A DNA stretch of 64,000 nt from an uncultured Atopobiaceae bacterium (GCA_947625405.1 CANQOF010000002.1:85221-149220); one strand, 5' to 3'. Positions 42,689 through 52,264 are shown, numbered from the stretch's first letter. Program-made: numbers and translations. Notes: generated from the sequence alone by a model not told the origin.

Positions 42689-43795
42689 TCAAGCTTCGCC
42701 GTCAAGGCTGATCCTAAAGGTCACATGGAGGGCTCCGGGGCTCTGGCGGATCGTGGGGCTTTCGAGAATCCGCAGGAAATAGCGCTCAGCGAAAGGATCG
42801 ATCGCTTCGAGAAGCCTCGACTTCAACTCGAGCGTGTCGGCTTCGGAGAGCTTGAGTCGACGCGGTTCGGCGAGAAGATCGGCACCTTCCCTCGCGCCAG
42901 AGCTCGAGCTGTGCTTGAGCCTTTCCATGACGCCTCGCACGGGCCTGATCGCGCCGGAGAGGATGCGATGCGCCGTGCGCTCGGAGACCTCGAGGCCAAA
43001 TCTTCTTCCGAGCGAGGCCAACGTGGCCGCGTCGGGCGCCGCGAGAAGTTGTTCGCAAACCGGTAAACGGTCGTAATCGCTTTCGAAGAGAAGATCCGCC
43101 TCGTTCGCGTGCGCCTTGGCCACCTGGCGCATCGTGGCGAGGATCTGCGACGCGCTCCCGAGATAGACCTTCGGTCCTCGAGGAGAGGAGAGGGCGAATT
43201 CCGTGCAGGTGCGGATGAGGTTCTTGGGCCCTTTGAGCTCTTGGCCCTCCTCCCCTTGCGCAAGGACGGGCCAGCTCGATTGGTCTGCGCGCTCCGGGAT
43301 GGCGCGCACGTCAAAGTCGCAGGTGATCGAGGTGCCGAGCCCTGGGGCGCTCCACGCCACTCGCGCTTGCTCGGCGCATTGGCGAATGGAATAGAGCGCC
43401 ATGCCGCGACCATGGACACCCCACTCGTCCTCGGAAAGCGTTTCGAGCTTCGAGGTCACCCTCGCCTCGAAGACGAGCTCTTGGAAAGCCGCGGGGATGC
43501 CCACGGCGTCGTCCACGACCACGAGCGTGCGGATGTCCTGGCTCCTCCACGTGGCGACGAAGATATGGGCCGCATGCGCGTCGCGCGAGTTCCTGAGGAG
43601 CTCGATGAGGGCGTCTTCCACCCAGCGGATGTCGTGCAGGGCTTGGCGACGCTCGGCTTCACGCACTTCGAGGCGCACGAAGCCCTCGCCGAAGCGCTCC
43701 TCCACTCCGCGCACGGGGCCGCTCGCCACCTCGTCGATGAAGGCGATGAGCTCCTCGCTCGAGATGTCGCGCTTCTCAGGGGCCTTTCGGCTCAT
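42689..43795 (-). CDS. GHKL ATPase related to the MutL N-terminus
   Basis: A 368-residue protein with a GHKL ATP-binding domain in the first 170 residues: N box IELLRNSRDAHA (Asn69, Asp72), VVVDDAVGIP (G1), then ARVTSKLETL followed by WGVHGRGMALYSI (G2). The order N box, DDAVGI, TSK, GxxGxG parallels MutL (ELVENSLDAGA, DDGxGI, HATSK, GFRGEALASI). The remaining 200 residues do not resemble the MutL endonuclease domain. It overlaps rny by four bases and lies between rny and spoVS-miaB. No MutS is seen. Function unknown. Confidence 0.75.
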   Translation of the reverse strand: MSRKAPEKRDISSEELIAFIDEVASGPVRGVEERFGEGFVRLEVREAERRQALHDIRWVEDALIELLRNSRDAHAAHIFVATWRSQDIRTLVVVDDAVGIPAAFQELVFEARVTSKLETLSEDEWGVHGRGMALYSIRQCAEQARVAWSAPGLGTSITCDFDVRAIPERADQSSWPVLAQGEEGQELKGPKNLIRTCTEFALSSPRGPKVYLGSASQILATMRQVAKAHANEADLLFESDYDRLPVCEQLLAAPDAATLASLGRRFGLEVSERTAHRILSGAIRPVRGVMERLKHSSSSGAREGADLLAEPRRLKLSEADTLELKSRLLEAIDPFAERYFLRILESPTIRQSPGALHVTFRISLDGEA

Positions 43796-45354
43796 TTCGC
43801 GACGTCCACGACCCTCGACTCGCGGATGACCACCACGCGCACCTGCCCGGGATACTCGAGGCCATCCTCGATTTCCTTGGTGATGTCATGCGCGAGCACG
43901 GTCATCTCGGCATCGCTGATGCGCTCGGGCTCCACCATTACGTGGACTTCGCGCCCGGCCTGCATGGCGTAGGTGTGGTCGACGCCCTCGTGCGCGTTCG
44001 CGATGCCCTCGAGCTTCTCCATGCGCTTCACGTACTCCTCGGCGGTCTCCCTGCGCGCACCCGGCCGCGAGGCCGAGATGGCATCCGCGGCCTGCACGAG
44101 GAAATCGAGCACGGTGGTGGGCTCGATGTCGGCATGGTGGGCCTCGATCGCGTGCACCACCTCGGGCTTTTCGCCATAGCGGCGCGCGAGCTCCGCGCCG
44201 ATGATGGCATGCGGGCTCTCCATCTCGCGATCCACGGCCTTGCCGAGATCATGGAGAAGCCCCGCACGCTTCGCCTTCGCGGTGTCCGCGCCGATCTCCG
44301 AGGCCATGAGGGCCGCAAGCTCGGCGACTTGCTTAGAATGCGTGAGCACGTTTTGCCCATAGGAGGTGCGGTACTTGAGGGCGCCGAGGGTCTTGATGAT
44401 CTCGGGATGGAGATCGTGGATGCCGAGGTCGAAAGCCGCGTCCTCGCCCGCCTCCATCACGCGCTGTTCGACGAGGTCCTTCGCCTTCTTGTACATCTCC
44501 TCGATGCGCACAGGGTGGATGCGCCCGTCGGCCACGAGGTTTTCCATGGTCACTCGCGCGGTCTCGCGTCGCACGGGATCAAAGCTCGAGAGCTTCACGA
44601 TTTCGGGCGTGTCGTCGATGTTGATGGAGACGCCGGTCACCTGTTCGAAGGTGCGGATGTTTCGTCCCTCGCGGCCGATGATCCGGCCCTTGAGGTCGTC
44701 GGAGGGGATGCGCACGGTGGTCACCGTCACATCGCCCGCCACATCCGCCGCGCAGCGCTGAATCGCCTGTGAGACGATGTCGCGGGCGGTTTTCGCGGCT
44801 TGGGTCTTTGCGCGCTGCTCGCTCGAGCGGATGATCTCGGCCTCCTCGCGCACGCTTTCGGCGCGCACTTTATCGAGCAGCTCGTCGTGCGCCTGGTCGG
44901 ACGTGAGATTGGCGATGCGCTCGAGCTCCGCGGTTTGCTGGGCGATGGTCTTCGCAAGATCGTTCTTCTGGCGATCGAGCTGCCCCTGGAAGCTCGAGAG
45001 TTGGTGCTCCTTGCGATCAAGCGCCGCGCCGCGCTCATCGAGCGCATCCTCGCGCATGGCGACGCGGCTCTCGCGACGCGAGATGTCGCTCTTGCGCTGC
45101 TTCTCCTCTTCCTCGGCCGCGTGCTGGATGGCGAGGGCCTCCTCCTTCGCGGCGAGGAGGGTCTCCTTGGTTTTCGTTTCGGCCGCGCGCTCCGCGTCGG
45201 CGGTGATGCGCTCGGCGTTTCTCTGGGCTTCTTCCACTTCGTGCTTGGCAAGGCTCATCTTGCTATTCGCGCCCTGGGTGGCCACGAGCCACGCAATGAC
45301 GAATCCCACGACAAGCCCGCCCACCACGCACGCAATGATGATGGCGATGGACAC
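43792..45354 (-). CDS. rny: Ribonuclease Y
   Basis: Membrane-anchored endoribonuclease that starts bulk mRNA decay. The 520-residue product has an N-terminal membrane helix (IAIIIACVVGGLVVGFVIAWLV), a long coiled coil (about 35-190), a KH domain (LKGRIIGREGRNIRTFEQ) and an HD domain (VLTHSKQVAELAALMA, LLHDLGKA). It starts at a GTG after AAGGAGCACCC. RNase J (54762) and PNPase (56636) are also in the window, so three main decay enzymes are close together. Confidence 0.96.
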   Translation of the reverse strand: MSIAIIIACVVGGLVVGFVIAWLVATQGANSKMSLAKHEVEEAQRNAERITADAERAAETKTKETLLAAKEEALAIQHAAEEEEKQRKSDISRRESRVAMREDALDERGAALDRKEHQLSSFQGQLDRQKNDLAKTIAQQTAELERIANLTSDQAHDELLDKVRAESVREEAEIIRSSEQRAKTQAAKTARDIVSQAIQRCAADVAGDVTVTTVRIPSDDLKGRIIGREGRNIRTFEQVTGVSINIDDTPEIVKLSSFDPVRRETARVTMENLVADGRIHPVRIEEMYKKAKDLVEQRVMEAGEDAAFDLGIHDLHPEIIKTLGALKYRTSYGQNVLTHSKQVAELAALMASEIGADTAKAKRAGLLHDLGKAVDREMESPHAIIGAELARRYGEKPEVVHAIEAHHADIEPTTVLDFLVQAADAISASRPGARRETAEEYVKRMEKLEGIANAHEGVDHTYAMQAGREVHVMVEPERISDAEMTVLAHDITKEIEDGLEYPGQVRVVVIRESRVVDVAK

Positions 45355-45612
45355 GGGTGCTCCTTATAGCGACATAGGCAGTCAGTGAGTACCGCGCGCC
45401 TAAGGCGCAACGGTACGCCGTCAGGAGCCAACCCGGCGCAACGATCGATGGCAAAGCTCGAAAAGTCGAAACGGTCTATGGCAGCGGTCGAGGCGACCGG
45501 GAAACTCTTGAGGCACACCAATCCTACGACGCGAGCACGTGAATGTCGATCGGGCGAAGTCGTGGGACCCACGCTTCAACGCGATTTATGAACGCTTGGT
45601 GGAGCGTGCCCC

Positions 45613-46281
45613 TCAACCTTGCGCCTCCCCCTCATGGCGCCGCCTCAGCGTCTCCCTTGCCGCCTCCTTGGCGATGCCGTAATCGAATCCCCTTCCCACG
45701 AGGAGACGCACCCACTTCTCATAGGGGTTCCTCTCGGGAATGCACCTTCGCTCGAGGAGGACGAGAGCCCTCTCCCATTCGGAATCCGAATCGAAGTACC
45801 TCTCGGCCCAGCCCTCGCACGACGAGGCATCGATACCCCTTTCGGAAAGGGCCCGCTCTATTCGACGCCGGCCCCATCCCTTCGCGATCTTCTGCGAGGT
45901 GAAGAGGTCGAGATAGCGGGAATCGTCCATGAAGCGGAGCTTCTCGGCTCTTTCGACCGCGGCCTTTGCGGCATCGCCTCCGAAGCCCTTCGCCCGGAGG
46001 CGATCCAGCGCCTCCTTATGCGAGTAATCCCTGCGGTTGAGATTCGCGAGAAGCCATGCCCACGCTTGCTCCTCGTCCAGAGCTTGGACCCTCCCTTGAA
46101 GCTCCTTCGCGTCAAGCGGCTCAAAACCCTCATGCTGAGCTTTACGGAGCGCCCTACCCGTGGAAGCGGCGATGGGGCGCGATTGCCCCTCGTCCCATGA
46201 GAGGAGCGCGCGCCCGCCAGACGCCGGATAGAACTTCTTCTTGTGGTCGGGAAGCTCGACTTTCCAAGAGAACGCGGGCAT
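45613..46281 (-). CDS. recX: RecA regulator RecX
   Basis: Modulates RecA filaments. The 222-residue product is alpha-helical, with typical RecX repeats: AWAWLLANLNRRDYSHKEALDRLRAKGF, LRFMDDSRYLDLF, KGWGRRRIERALSERGI and C-terminal VRLLVGRGFDYGIAKEA. It lies 13 bases after recA and is presumably made from the same LexA-controlled transcript. The 258 bases between it and rny hold nothing I recognise. Confidence 0.9.
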   Translation of the reverse strand: MPAFSWKVELPDHKKKFYPASGGRALLSWDEGQSRPIAASTGRALRKAQHEGFEPLDAKELQGRVQALDEEQAWAWLLANLNRRDYSHKEALDRLRAKGFGGDAAKAAVERAEKLRFMDDSRYLDLFTSQKIAKGWGRRRIERALSERGIDASSCEGWAERYFDSDSEWERALVLLERRCIPERNPYEKWVRLLVGRGFDYGIAKEAARETLRRRHEGEAQG

Positions 46282-46294
46282 GGCTCAGGCGGCC

Positions 46295-47434
46295 TCAGAG
46301 GGAGAGGTCCCCGTCGTCGTAGAGATCGTCATCCATGAGGTCGTCGTCATCGAAGGCCGTGCCGTTTTCAGCAGCGTCGTCGATCTCGTCCTCGTCTTCG
46401 AACTCGAGGCCCGATTCCACGCGAAGGGCGTGCTCGAGCGCTTCCATGAGGCCGGGGTTAGTCCGCAGGAACTCCTTCGCGGCCTCCCTCCCCTGGCCGA
46501 GACGCTCCTCGCCGTAGGTGTACCAAGGCCCGCTTTTCTTCACGAGCCCCTTCTCCACGCCCATATCGAGGATTGAGCCCTCTTTCGAGATGCCCGTGCC
46601 GTACATGATGTCGAACTCGGCTTGGCGAAACGGAGGCGCCATCTTATTCTTCACGACCTTCACGCGCACGCGGTTGCCCACCTGCTCGCCGTTCACCTTG
46701 ATCGTGTCGGTGCGGCGGATGTCCATGCGCACTGAGGCGTAGTACTTGAGCGCCTTGCCGCCCGGCGTCGTCTCGGGATTGCCGAACATGACGCCGATCT
46801 TCTCGCGGAGCTGGTTGATGAAGATGCAGGTGGTCTTCGACTTGGAGAGCGAACCCGCAAGCTTGCGGAGGGCTTGGCTCATGAGGCGCGCCTGGAGGCC
46901 GACCGTCACATCGCCGATTTCGCCTTCGATCTCGGCGCGCGGAACGAGCGCGGGCACGGAGTCGATGACGATGACGTCGATGGCGCCGCTGCGCACGAGC
47001 ATGTCGCAGATCTCGAGGGCCTGCTCGCCCGTATCGGGCTGGGAGATGAGCACGTCATCGATGTCCACGCCGATGCGCGCGGCATAGCCGGGGTCGAGCG
47101 CGTGCTCGGCGTCGATGAAGGCGACCGTGCCGCCTTGCGCCTGCGCCTCTGCGAGTATCTCAAGCGAAAGGGTCGTCTTCCCGGAGGCCTCGGGGCCGTA
47201 GATCTCGATGATGCGCCCCCTCGGCACGCCGCCGATGCCGAGCGCGGCGTCGAGGGCGATGGAGCCCGTGGGGATGGCCTCCACTTCGAGATCAGCCTCT
47301 CCCCCGAGCTTCATGATGGCGCCCTCGCCGAAGCGCTTCGAGATCTCATCCGTGGTGGATTTGATCGCCTTCTCGCGTTCCTCGGCACTCTGGGGAATGT
47401 TGATCTTGCGCTGCTTGCCGCGCGATTTAGCCAT
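46295..47434 (-). CDS. recA: Recombinase RecA
   Basis: DNA strand-exchange protein and LexA co-protease. The 379-residue product has Walker [73 protein letters not shown] and an acidic C-terminal tail (about 45 residues, rich in Asp) longer than usual. The ATG follows AAAAGGGAGCGCACC. A LexA box lies between the -35 and -10 of its promoter. Confidence 0.98.
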   Translation of the reverse strand: MAKSRGKQRKINIPQSAEEREKAIKSTTDEISKRFGEGAIMKLGGEADLEVEAIPTGSIALDAALGIGGVPRGRIIEIYGPEASGKTTLSLEILAEAQAQGGTVAFIDAEHALDPGYAARIGVDIDDVLISQPDTGEQALEICDMLVRSGAIDVIVIDSVPALVPRAEIEGEIGDVTVGLQARLMSQALRKLAGSLSKSKTTCIFINQLREKIGVMFGNPETTPGGKALKYYASVRMDIRRTDTIKVNGEQVGNRVRVKVVKNKMAPPFRQAEFDIMYGTGISKEGSILDMGVEKGLVKKSGPWYTYGEERLGQGREAAKEFLRTNPGLMEALEHALRVESGLEFEDEDEIDDAAENGTAFDDDDLMDDDLYDDGDLSL

Positions 47435-47469
47435 GGTGCGCTCCCTTTTGTCTCACGGCGTCCGTCGAA

Positions 47470-47499
47470 ATCCTACCCGAACACCTGTTCTATCGTCAA
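47470..47499 (-). promoter_or_regulatory. recA promoter with LexA box
   Basis: On the minus strand: -35 TTGACG (47494-47499), 18-base spacer, -10 TAGGAT (47470-47475). The operator AGAACAGGTGTTCG (47478-47491) fills the spacer, so LexA binding would exclude RNA polymerase. Confidence 0.85.
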
Positions 47500-47679
47500 C
47501 TTCCTGAACGCACCGTAGCAGGTGGACTCAACAACTATTTCCGACACTCTTGCACGGGGCCGACCGGGGGCGCGCACGCGTCTGACAAATCCCCGCAACA
47601 CGCTCTCTAGCTCGGAGGACGCAAGTCCATCCACACCACGCGATTCCGCGTCCCCATAAACGTTCCATAGAATTCAGCG

Positions 47680-48165
47680 CTACGCGTGGCAGGCTTGGGC
47701 CGCAAGGGCGAGCGCCTTGCAGACGGCCGCCTCCCTCACCTCTTCGCGACTCCCTCGGAAGTGCTCCACGCACGAGCGGACTCCTCCCCTCGCGCTTACA
47801 CCGAACCAGACGGTTCCCACGGGTTTCCCGGGCTCTTCGCCGCCCGGGCCGGCGATTCCCGTCACGGACACTGCCACGTCAGAGCCGAAGACGCGGAGAG
47901 CCCCCTCGGCCATCGCCTCGGCGCATTCCGACGACACGGCGCCATGATCGTCCAAGACCGCCTGGGGGACGCCGAGAATGGCCGTTTTAGCCGAGAGCGC
48001 GTAGGTGACGGCAGAGCCGAGGAAAACCTCGGAGGAGCCCGCGAGGGCCGTGAGAGCGCCCGCGACAAGGCCTCCCGTGCAAGATTCCGCAAAGCTCACC
48101 GTGCAATTCGCCGCCCGCGCCGCGGCGAGAAGCCGCTCCGCGCGGCGCCCGACGTCGCCGTTCAC
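47680..48165 (-). CDS. pncC: CinA-like nicotinamide-nucleotide amidohydrolase
   Basis: Deamidates NMN to nicotinate mononucleotide in pyridine salvage; corresponds to the C-terminal domain of CinA. The 161-residue product shows VSFAESCTGGLVAGALTALAGSS, VFLGSAVTYALSAK, AVSVTGIAGPGGEEPGKPVGTVWFGV. The GTG at 48165 shares three bases with the stop of pgsA (GTGA). recA follows 245 bases downstream on the same strand, as in the pgsA-cinA-recA order of many Gram-positives. Confidence 0.92.
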   Translation of the reverse strand: MNGDVGRRAERLLAAARAANCTVSFAESCTGGLVAGALTALAGSSEVFLGSAVTYALSAKTAILGVPQAVLDDHGAVSSECAEAMAEGALRVFGSDVAVSVTGIAGPGGEEPGKPVGTVWFGVSARGGVRSCVEHFRGSREEVREAAVCKALALAAQACHA

Positions 48166-48908
48166 GAGAAGTAGCCCCGGCAAAGGAGCAGGTAGTCCAC
48201 GCCCGACCAAATCGTGAGCACGACGGCGACGACCATCGCGAGCCAGGAGAGCGCGAGGATCACCGTGCCCGCGGCTCCCGCGCCGAGCGCGAGGCCCACG
48301 AGGTAGCCGATGATGGCGCCCATGGTGAAGCCGGTCTTCCACTTGCCGATGGTCGACGCGGCCACCACTTCGCCCTTCGAGGCCACCACCATGCGAAGGC
48401 CCGCGACGAGGAACTCACGCGCGAGCACGATGACGAGCACCCAGATGCTGAGATAGCCCCAGCCGAAGAGTACGAGCAACGCCGCGAAGCAGATGAGCTT
48501 GTCGGCGATCGGATCCATGAACTTGCCGATATCCGTCACCTCGTCGCGAGAGCGCGCGAGGTAGCCGTCGAGAGAATCGGTGAAGGCGATGAGCGCGAAG
48601 AAGATCGCGAGGAGGAAGATCGGCCAGGAGAAGCCGTCTTCGAGCTTCGGGGTGATGAACGTCGCGCAGAGCACCCAGAGGAAGGTGGCGACGACGCGGA
48701 TGAAGGTCACGTAGTTCGCGGCCGTCCAGATCTTCGTCGGCACATCCTCGAGCTCCCTTGGCTTCGGCGCCGCGTCATGGGCCGCTTGGGGTCGCGGACG
48801 CGTGGATTGCCCGCGCCTTGGCAGGGAATCTGCGGGGTACGCGCGCGAGGGCGCGCTCGGGCGCGAGGTCCTCGGAGTTGCCCTTCGCGAGCGCCGTGAA
48901 TCATCCAT
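48162..48908 (-). CDS. pgsA: CDP-diacylglycerol-glycerol-3-phosphate phosphatidyltransferase
   Basis: Makes phosphatidylglycerol phosphate at the membrane. A 55-residue basic, Pro/Arg-rich leader precedes WTAANYVTFIRVVATFLWVL, and the catalytic motif is DSLDGYLARS with GKFMDPIADK. About five helices; 248 residues from the ATG at 48908, which has GTGAGG upstream (a GTG at 48920 is possible). It overlaps rimO by eight bases. The second such enzyme in this window; this one has the classical genomic context (rimO-pgsA-cinA-recA). Confidence 0.92.
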   Translation of the reverse strand: MDDSRRSRRATPRTSRPSAPSRAYPADSLPRRGQSTRPRPQAAHDAAPKPRELEDVPTKIWTAANYVTFIRVVATFLWVLCATFITPKLEDGFSWPIFLLAIFFALIAFTDSLDGYLARSRDEVTDIGKFMDPIADKLICFAALLVLFGWGYLSIWVLVIVLAREFLVAGLRMVVASKGEVVAASTIGKWKTGFTMGAIIGYLVGLALGAGAAGTVILALSWLAMVVAVVLTIWSGVDYLLLCRGYFS

Positions 48909-50274
48909 CGCATACCTCACCCTCGAGGTCGTAGCACCATGCGTCGACGAGCCTCAGTCTAGCCCTCGAGCCCACGCCCTCCACGGGTCCGTTCACGTGA
49001 ATGACCCCATCCGACGCGGGGGCCTGGAAGGCGGCGTGCGCGAGCCACGCGCCATCGGGGTCATCGGGGGTCTCGGCGTCGATGATGGCGTCCACGACCG
49101 TGCCCACCCTCTCAGCGATCCTCTTGAAGCCGATTGCCTCGGTGAGGTCGCGAATGGCCTGCGTGTGCTCGAGCTTCGTCTCCTCGTCAACCTGATCTCC
49201 CAGCGTGGCCGCGCGGGTGCCCTCTTCCGGGGAGAAGGGAAACACCGCCACGTAGTCGAAGGCCGTCTCGGAGAGGAAGTCGCAAAGCTCTTCGAAATCC
49301 GCGTCCGTTTCCCCGGGGTAGCCGCACATGACGGTCGTGCGGAGGGTGATCCCCGGCACTCGCTCTCGAAGCTTCGCCACGAGACCGGAGAAGGCCTCCC
49401 GGCTTCCCTTGCGTCCCATCGAGGCGAGGAGGTGCCGCGCGCAGTGCTGGAGGGGAAGGTCGAGGTAGCGAACCACGCCGGGAGCGTGCGCGAGCGCGTC
49501 GATGAGCGCGTCGTCGATCCCCTCGGGTTGCGCGTAGAGCACGCGAATCCACGTGTCCGTGCCCTCAAGCGCGCGAGCGAGCTCCCAGAGAAGCGAGGCG
49601 AGGGTGGGACGCCCCTCGAGGTCATGGCCCCAAGCGCTCGTATCCTGTGCGATGAGCGCGATTTCGCGCGCCCCGCTGCGCACGAGCGCCTTCGCCTCGC
49701 GGATGATGTCCTTCGCCTCGCGAGAGCGAAGCGGTCCGCGGATGAGCGGGATGGCGCAAAACGCGCAGCGTCGGTTGCAGCCCTCGGCGATCTTCAGGAA
49801 CGCGACGGATTGCCCCGTGGTGCGAAGGACAAGGGGGTCGAAGCCCTCGAAGCTCGCGAAGTCGTGGGCGCGGGAAGGATCGATTTCCGCGGGTCCGACG
49901 AGCCCGCGGACCACCTCGACGATACGGTCCTCCTCGTGGACCCCGAGGAAGGCGTCGACTTCGGGAAGTTCTTGCTCGAGCTCCCCTTCGTAGCGCGAGG
50001 GCACGCAGCCGCACATGACGAGCGCCGCGTCCTCCTCGGCGGCAAAGAGCACCGCCTCGAGGGATTCCGCGGTGGCCTCCGCGAGAAACCCGCAGGTGTT
50101 CACCACGCACACGCTCGCGTCAGCCGCGTCCGCCACTTCCGCGTAGCCCGCTTCGAGCAGGAGGGCGCGCATGCGATCACTATCCACCTCGTTCTTCTCG
50201 CACCCGAGCGTGAGCAGGCAAAACGAGGGGCCTCCGTGCGCTCTTCCCGCGCCTTTGCTAGCGATAGTTGACAT
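48901..50274 (-). CDS. rimO: Ribosomal protein S12 methylthiotransferase
   Basis: Radical-SAM enzyme adding methylthio to an Asp of ribosomal protein S12. The 457-residue product has N-terminal cysteines in LTLGCEKNEVDSDRM, VNTCGFL and VMCGCVPSRY, the radical SAM motif CNRRCAFCAIPLIRG and a C-terminal TRAM domain. The LGCxKNxVDSE-like start distinguishes RimO from MiaB. It overlaps yajQ by 17 bases. Confidence 0.95.
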   Translation of the reverse strand: MSTIASKGAGRAHGGPSFCLLTLGCEKNEVDSDRMRALLLEAGYAEVADAADASVCVVNTCGFLAEATAESLEAVLFAAEEDAALVMCGCVPSRYEGELEQELPEVDAFLGVHEEDRIVEVVRGLVGPAEIDPSRAHDFASFEGFDPLVLRTTGQSVAFLKIAEGCNRRCAFCAIPLIRGPLRSREAKDIIREAKALVRSGAREIALIAQDTSAWGHDLEGRPTLASLLWELARALEGTDTWIRVLYAQPEGIDDALIDALAHAPGVVRYLDLPLQHCARHLLASMGRKGSREAFSGLVAKLRERVPGITLRTTVMCGYPGETDADFEELCDFLSETAFDYVAVFPFSPEEGTRAATLGDQVDEETKLEHTQAIRDLTEAIGFKRIAERVGTVVDAIIDAETPDDPDGAWLAHAAFQAPASDGVIHVNGPVEGVGSRARLRLVDAWCYDLEGEVCDG

Positions 50275-50755
50275 ATTGGAGGGGGATGCCGTAGTCCTTC
50301 TCGCGCAAGAAGGAAATCACCTTTTGGAGGGTGTCCTTCGAGGCGCTCTGCACGCGGAGCTTGTCATCCTCGACCTGCACCTTGCACTTGAGCTTGAGGT
50401 CGCGGATGTCCTTGGAGATCTTCTTCGCGAGGTCCTTGTCGATCCCCATGACGATGGTCCCGCGGATGCGGATGTTGCCGCCGGAGGCGGATTCGGGTTT
50501 GCCCCATTCGATGGCCTTGAGATCGATGCCGCGCTTCACGAGGCGGCCGCCGAGCACGTCTTGGACTTGCTTGGCCACGAAGTCCGACGGCGCGGTGATG
50601 GTGATCATCTTCGCCTGCTTGTCGAAATCGATCGAGGCCTTCGACTGCTTGAGGTCGTAGCGTTGCGTGAGTTCTCGCGCGGTCTGCTGGTAGGCGTTGT
50701 CCACTTCTTGGAGGTCGACGGTGGATACCACGTCGAAGGAGGAATCCTTTGCCAT
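50258..50755 (-). CDS. YajQ family nucleotide-binding protein
   Basis: A 165-residue cytoplasmic protein of the YajQ/DUF520 family: starts SSFDVVSTVDLQEVDNAYQQ, then YDLKQSKASIDFD, IEWGKPESASGGNIRI and the end REKDYGIPLQYVNYR. Family members bind nucleotides, and one binds cyclic di-GMP in Xanthomonas; the role here is not known. It overlaps rimO. Confidence 0.93.
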   Translation of the reverse strand: MAKDSSFDVVSTVDLQEVDNAYQQTARELTQRYDLKQSKASIDFDKQAKMITITAPSDFVAKQVQDVLGGRLVKRGIDLKAIEWGKPESASGGNIRIRGTIVMGIDKDLAKKISKDIRDLKLKCKVQVEDDKLRVQSASKDTLQKVISFLREKDYGIPLQYVNYR

Positions 50756-50812
50756 GCCCTTCTGGGCCTTTCTCTTCGAGATGTATCGGGGTGGTGCTGG
50801 GGGAATTATGGC

Positions 50813-52261
50813 CTAGTAGTCCGCGCTCTCGTCGTCATCGCCTTCCAGCGGCTGCTCACCATCCACGGGTTCATCCTCCTCGGGCGTTGCGCTGCCCCCG
50901 CTCGGCGCGGGGATGGTGATCACGCCCACGCCCGAAGCCTTGGAATCGAAGGTGAGCTGCTTGCCATCGGCGAGCACGGTCACGGCGGAGGCGTTGGAGG
51001 CTTGGATCTCCATGGCGGCGGTCGGCGTGAAGGTCTTTTCCCAAGGGCCCGTGACGGTCTGGGCGACGAGGCTCACTTCGCCCATCACGATCTCGACCCA
51101 ACTCACCTGGCCATCCGCGACGGAAATCGTCACGAGGTTGGGCGCGGTGTTCGCGCTGGGGGTGGTGATGGGCGTGGTTTGATCGCCCGTGCCTTCGCCG
51201 TCCGCGGACGCGCCCCCTTCATCGCCAGAGGTCCCCGCATCCGTGGAAACCGGGGTCGTCTGCACGGGCACCTGCGGCTTTTCCGTGCTCGTCACGTGCG
51301 AGACGCAGCTCTGCACGGTGAATATCACCGCGAGCATCACGATGACGAAGACGATGGCGATGACGATGAGGACGAGCTTCCTGCTCGTGAAGAGCCGCTC
51401 CATGAGCGTGGGCGGTTTCGCGTTCCTCGCTTGGCGCGAGCGCGCGGGACGCTGCCGATCCACGTTCGGGCGCTCGGTGGAGGCGATGTTTCGAGAGGCC
51501 CTGCGACCCCGCTCGCTCGACGCCGCCTCGTAGGGACGCGCCTCGTCGTAGCGAAGATCGTCGACGTACTCCCCCGCCACGACGCGGCGCTCGCGCACCG
51601 CCTGGTTGCGCGCGCGTCCCGCCTCCGCGCGGGCGCGGCTCGAACGCGTGGCGCCCCTCGCTTGGCGAGATCTCCCCGCTTGCGCGCGCTCGGGGACTTG
51701 GTTGGTGTAGCGGCGCCCGTGCCTTCGCTCCTCGGCCGTCATCTGATGCGTGTCGGTGTTCGACTGCTCCTTGAGGTAGCGCTCGGAGTAGCCGGCGCCT
51801 CGATGCCCCCCTCGCTCGCGAGCCAGGCGATGCTTGAGCTCGTCGTCGAACGTTCCCCCCGAGTAGACCGAGCCCGCCGGGCCGGCTGAGCCGTAGAGGT
51901 CGATGTCGTCGGTGGGGTTCTTGCGGACCGCTTGCCCGCGATAGCGCTCGGCGTAGCCGCGATCCCTTCGGTCCTCCGTATCGCGCCTTTGTGAAAGGTC
52001 CTGAGGCGCGGAGTGCGTGTAGTTGTAGAGGTCCTGCTTGAACTCGTCCACGACGTCGCGCGGATTGAGTCCGAGATAGCGCGCGTAGGAGGAGAGCATT
52101 CCCTGCGCATAGCCCGCCCTCGGGATGGCCTGCCAATCCCCCGCCTCGAACGCGCGGAGCACGTGCTCCTTCATGCGCAGCACCGAAGCCGCCTGCTCGA
52201 TCGAAAGACCGAGTTCGCGCCTCCGGGAGACAAGCGTCTGGCTGAATTTCGGCCTCTCCAC
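50813..52261 (-). CDS. RodZ-like cytoskeletal/regulatory membrane protein
   Basis: A 482-residue protein with RodZ layout: N-terminal HTH (SQTLVSRRRELGLSIEQAA, MLSSYARYLGLNP) in about 1-80, a 200-residue Arg-rich disordered linker, one membrane helix (LVLIVIAIVFVIVMLAVIFTV, about 294-315), a Thr/Ser/Gly-rich outer linker and a C-terminal DUF4115-like beta domain (WVEIVMGEVSLVAQTVTGPWEK). RodZ connects MreB to wall synthesis in rods; whether MreB exists here is not shown. It starts at a GTG three bases after ftsK, with AGGAG upstream. Confidence 0.85.
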   Translation of the reverse strand: MERPKFSQTLVSRRRELGLSIEQAASVLRMKEHVLRAFEAGDWQAIPRAGYAQGMLSSYARYLGLNPRDVVDEFKQDLYNYTHSAPQDLSQRRDTEDRRDRGYAERYRGQAVRKNPTDDIDLYGSAGPAGSVYSGGTFDDELKHRLARERGGHRGAGYSERYLKEQSNTDTHQMTAEERRHGRRYTNQVPERAQAGRSRQARGATRSSRARAEAGRARNQAVRERRVVAGEYVDDLRYDEARPYEAASSERGRRASRNIASTERPNVDRQRPARSRQARNAKPPTLMERLFTSRKLVLIVIAIVFVIVMLAVIFTVQSCVSHVTSTEKPQVPVQTTPVSTDAGTSGDEGGASADGEGTGDQTTPITTPSANTAPNLVTISVADGQVSWVEIVMGEVSLVAQTVTGPWEKTFTPTAAMEIQASNASAVTVLADGKQLTFDSKASGVGVITIPAPSGGSATPEEDEPVDGEQPLEGDDDESADY

Positions 52262-52264
52262 GTG

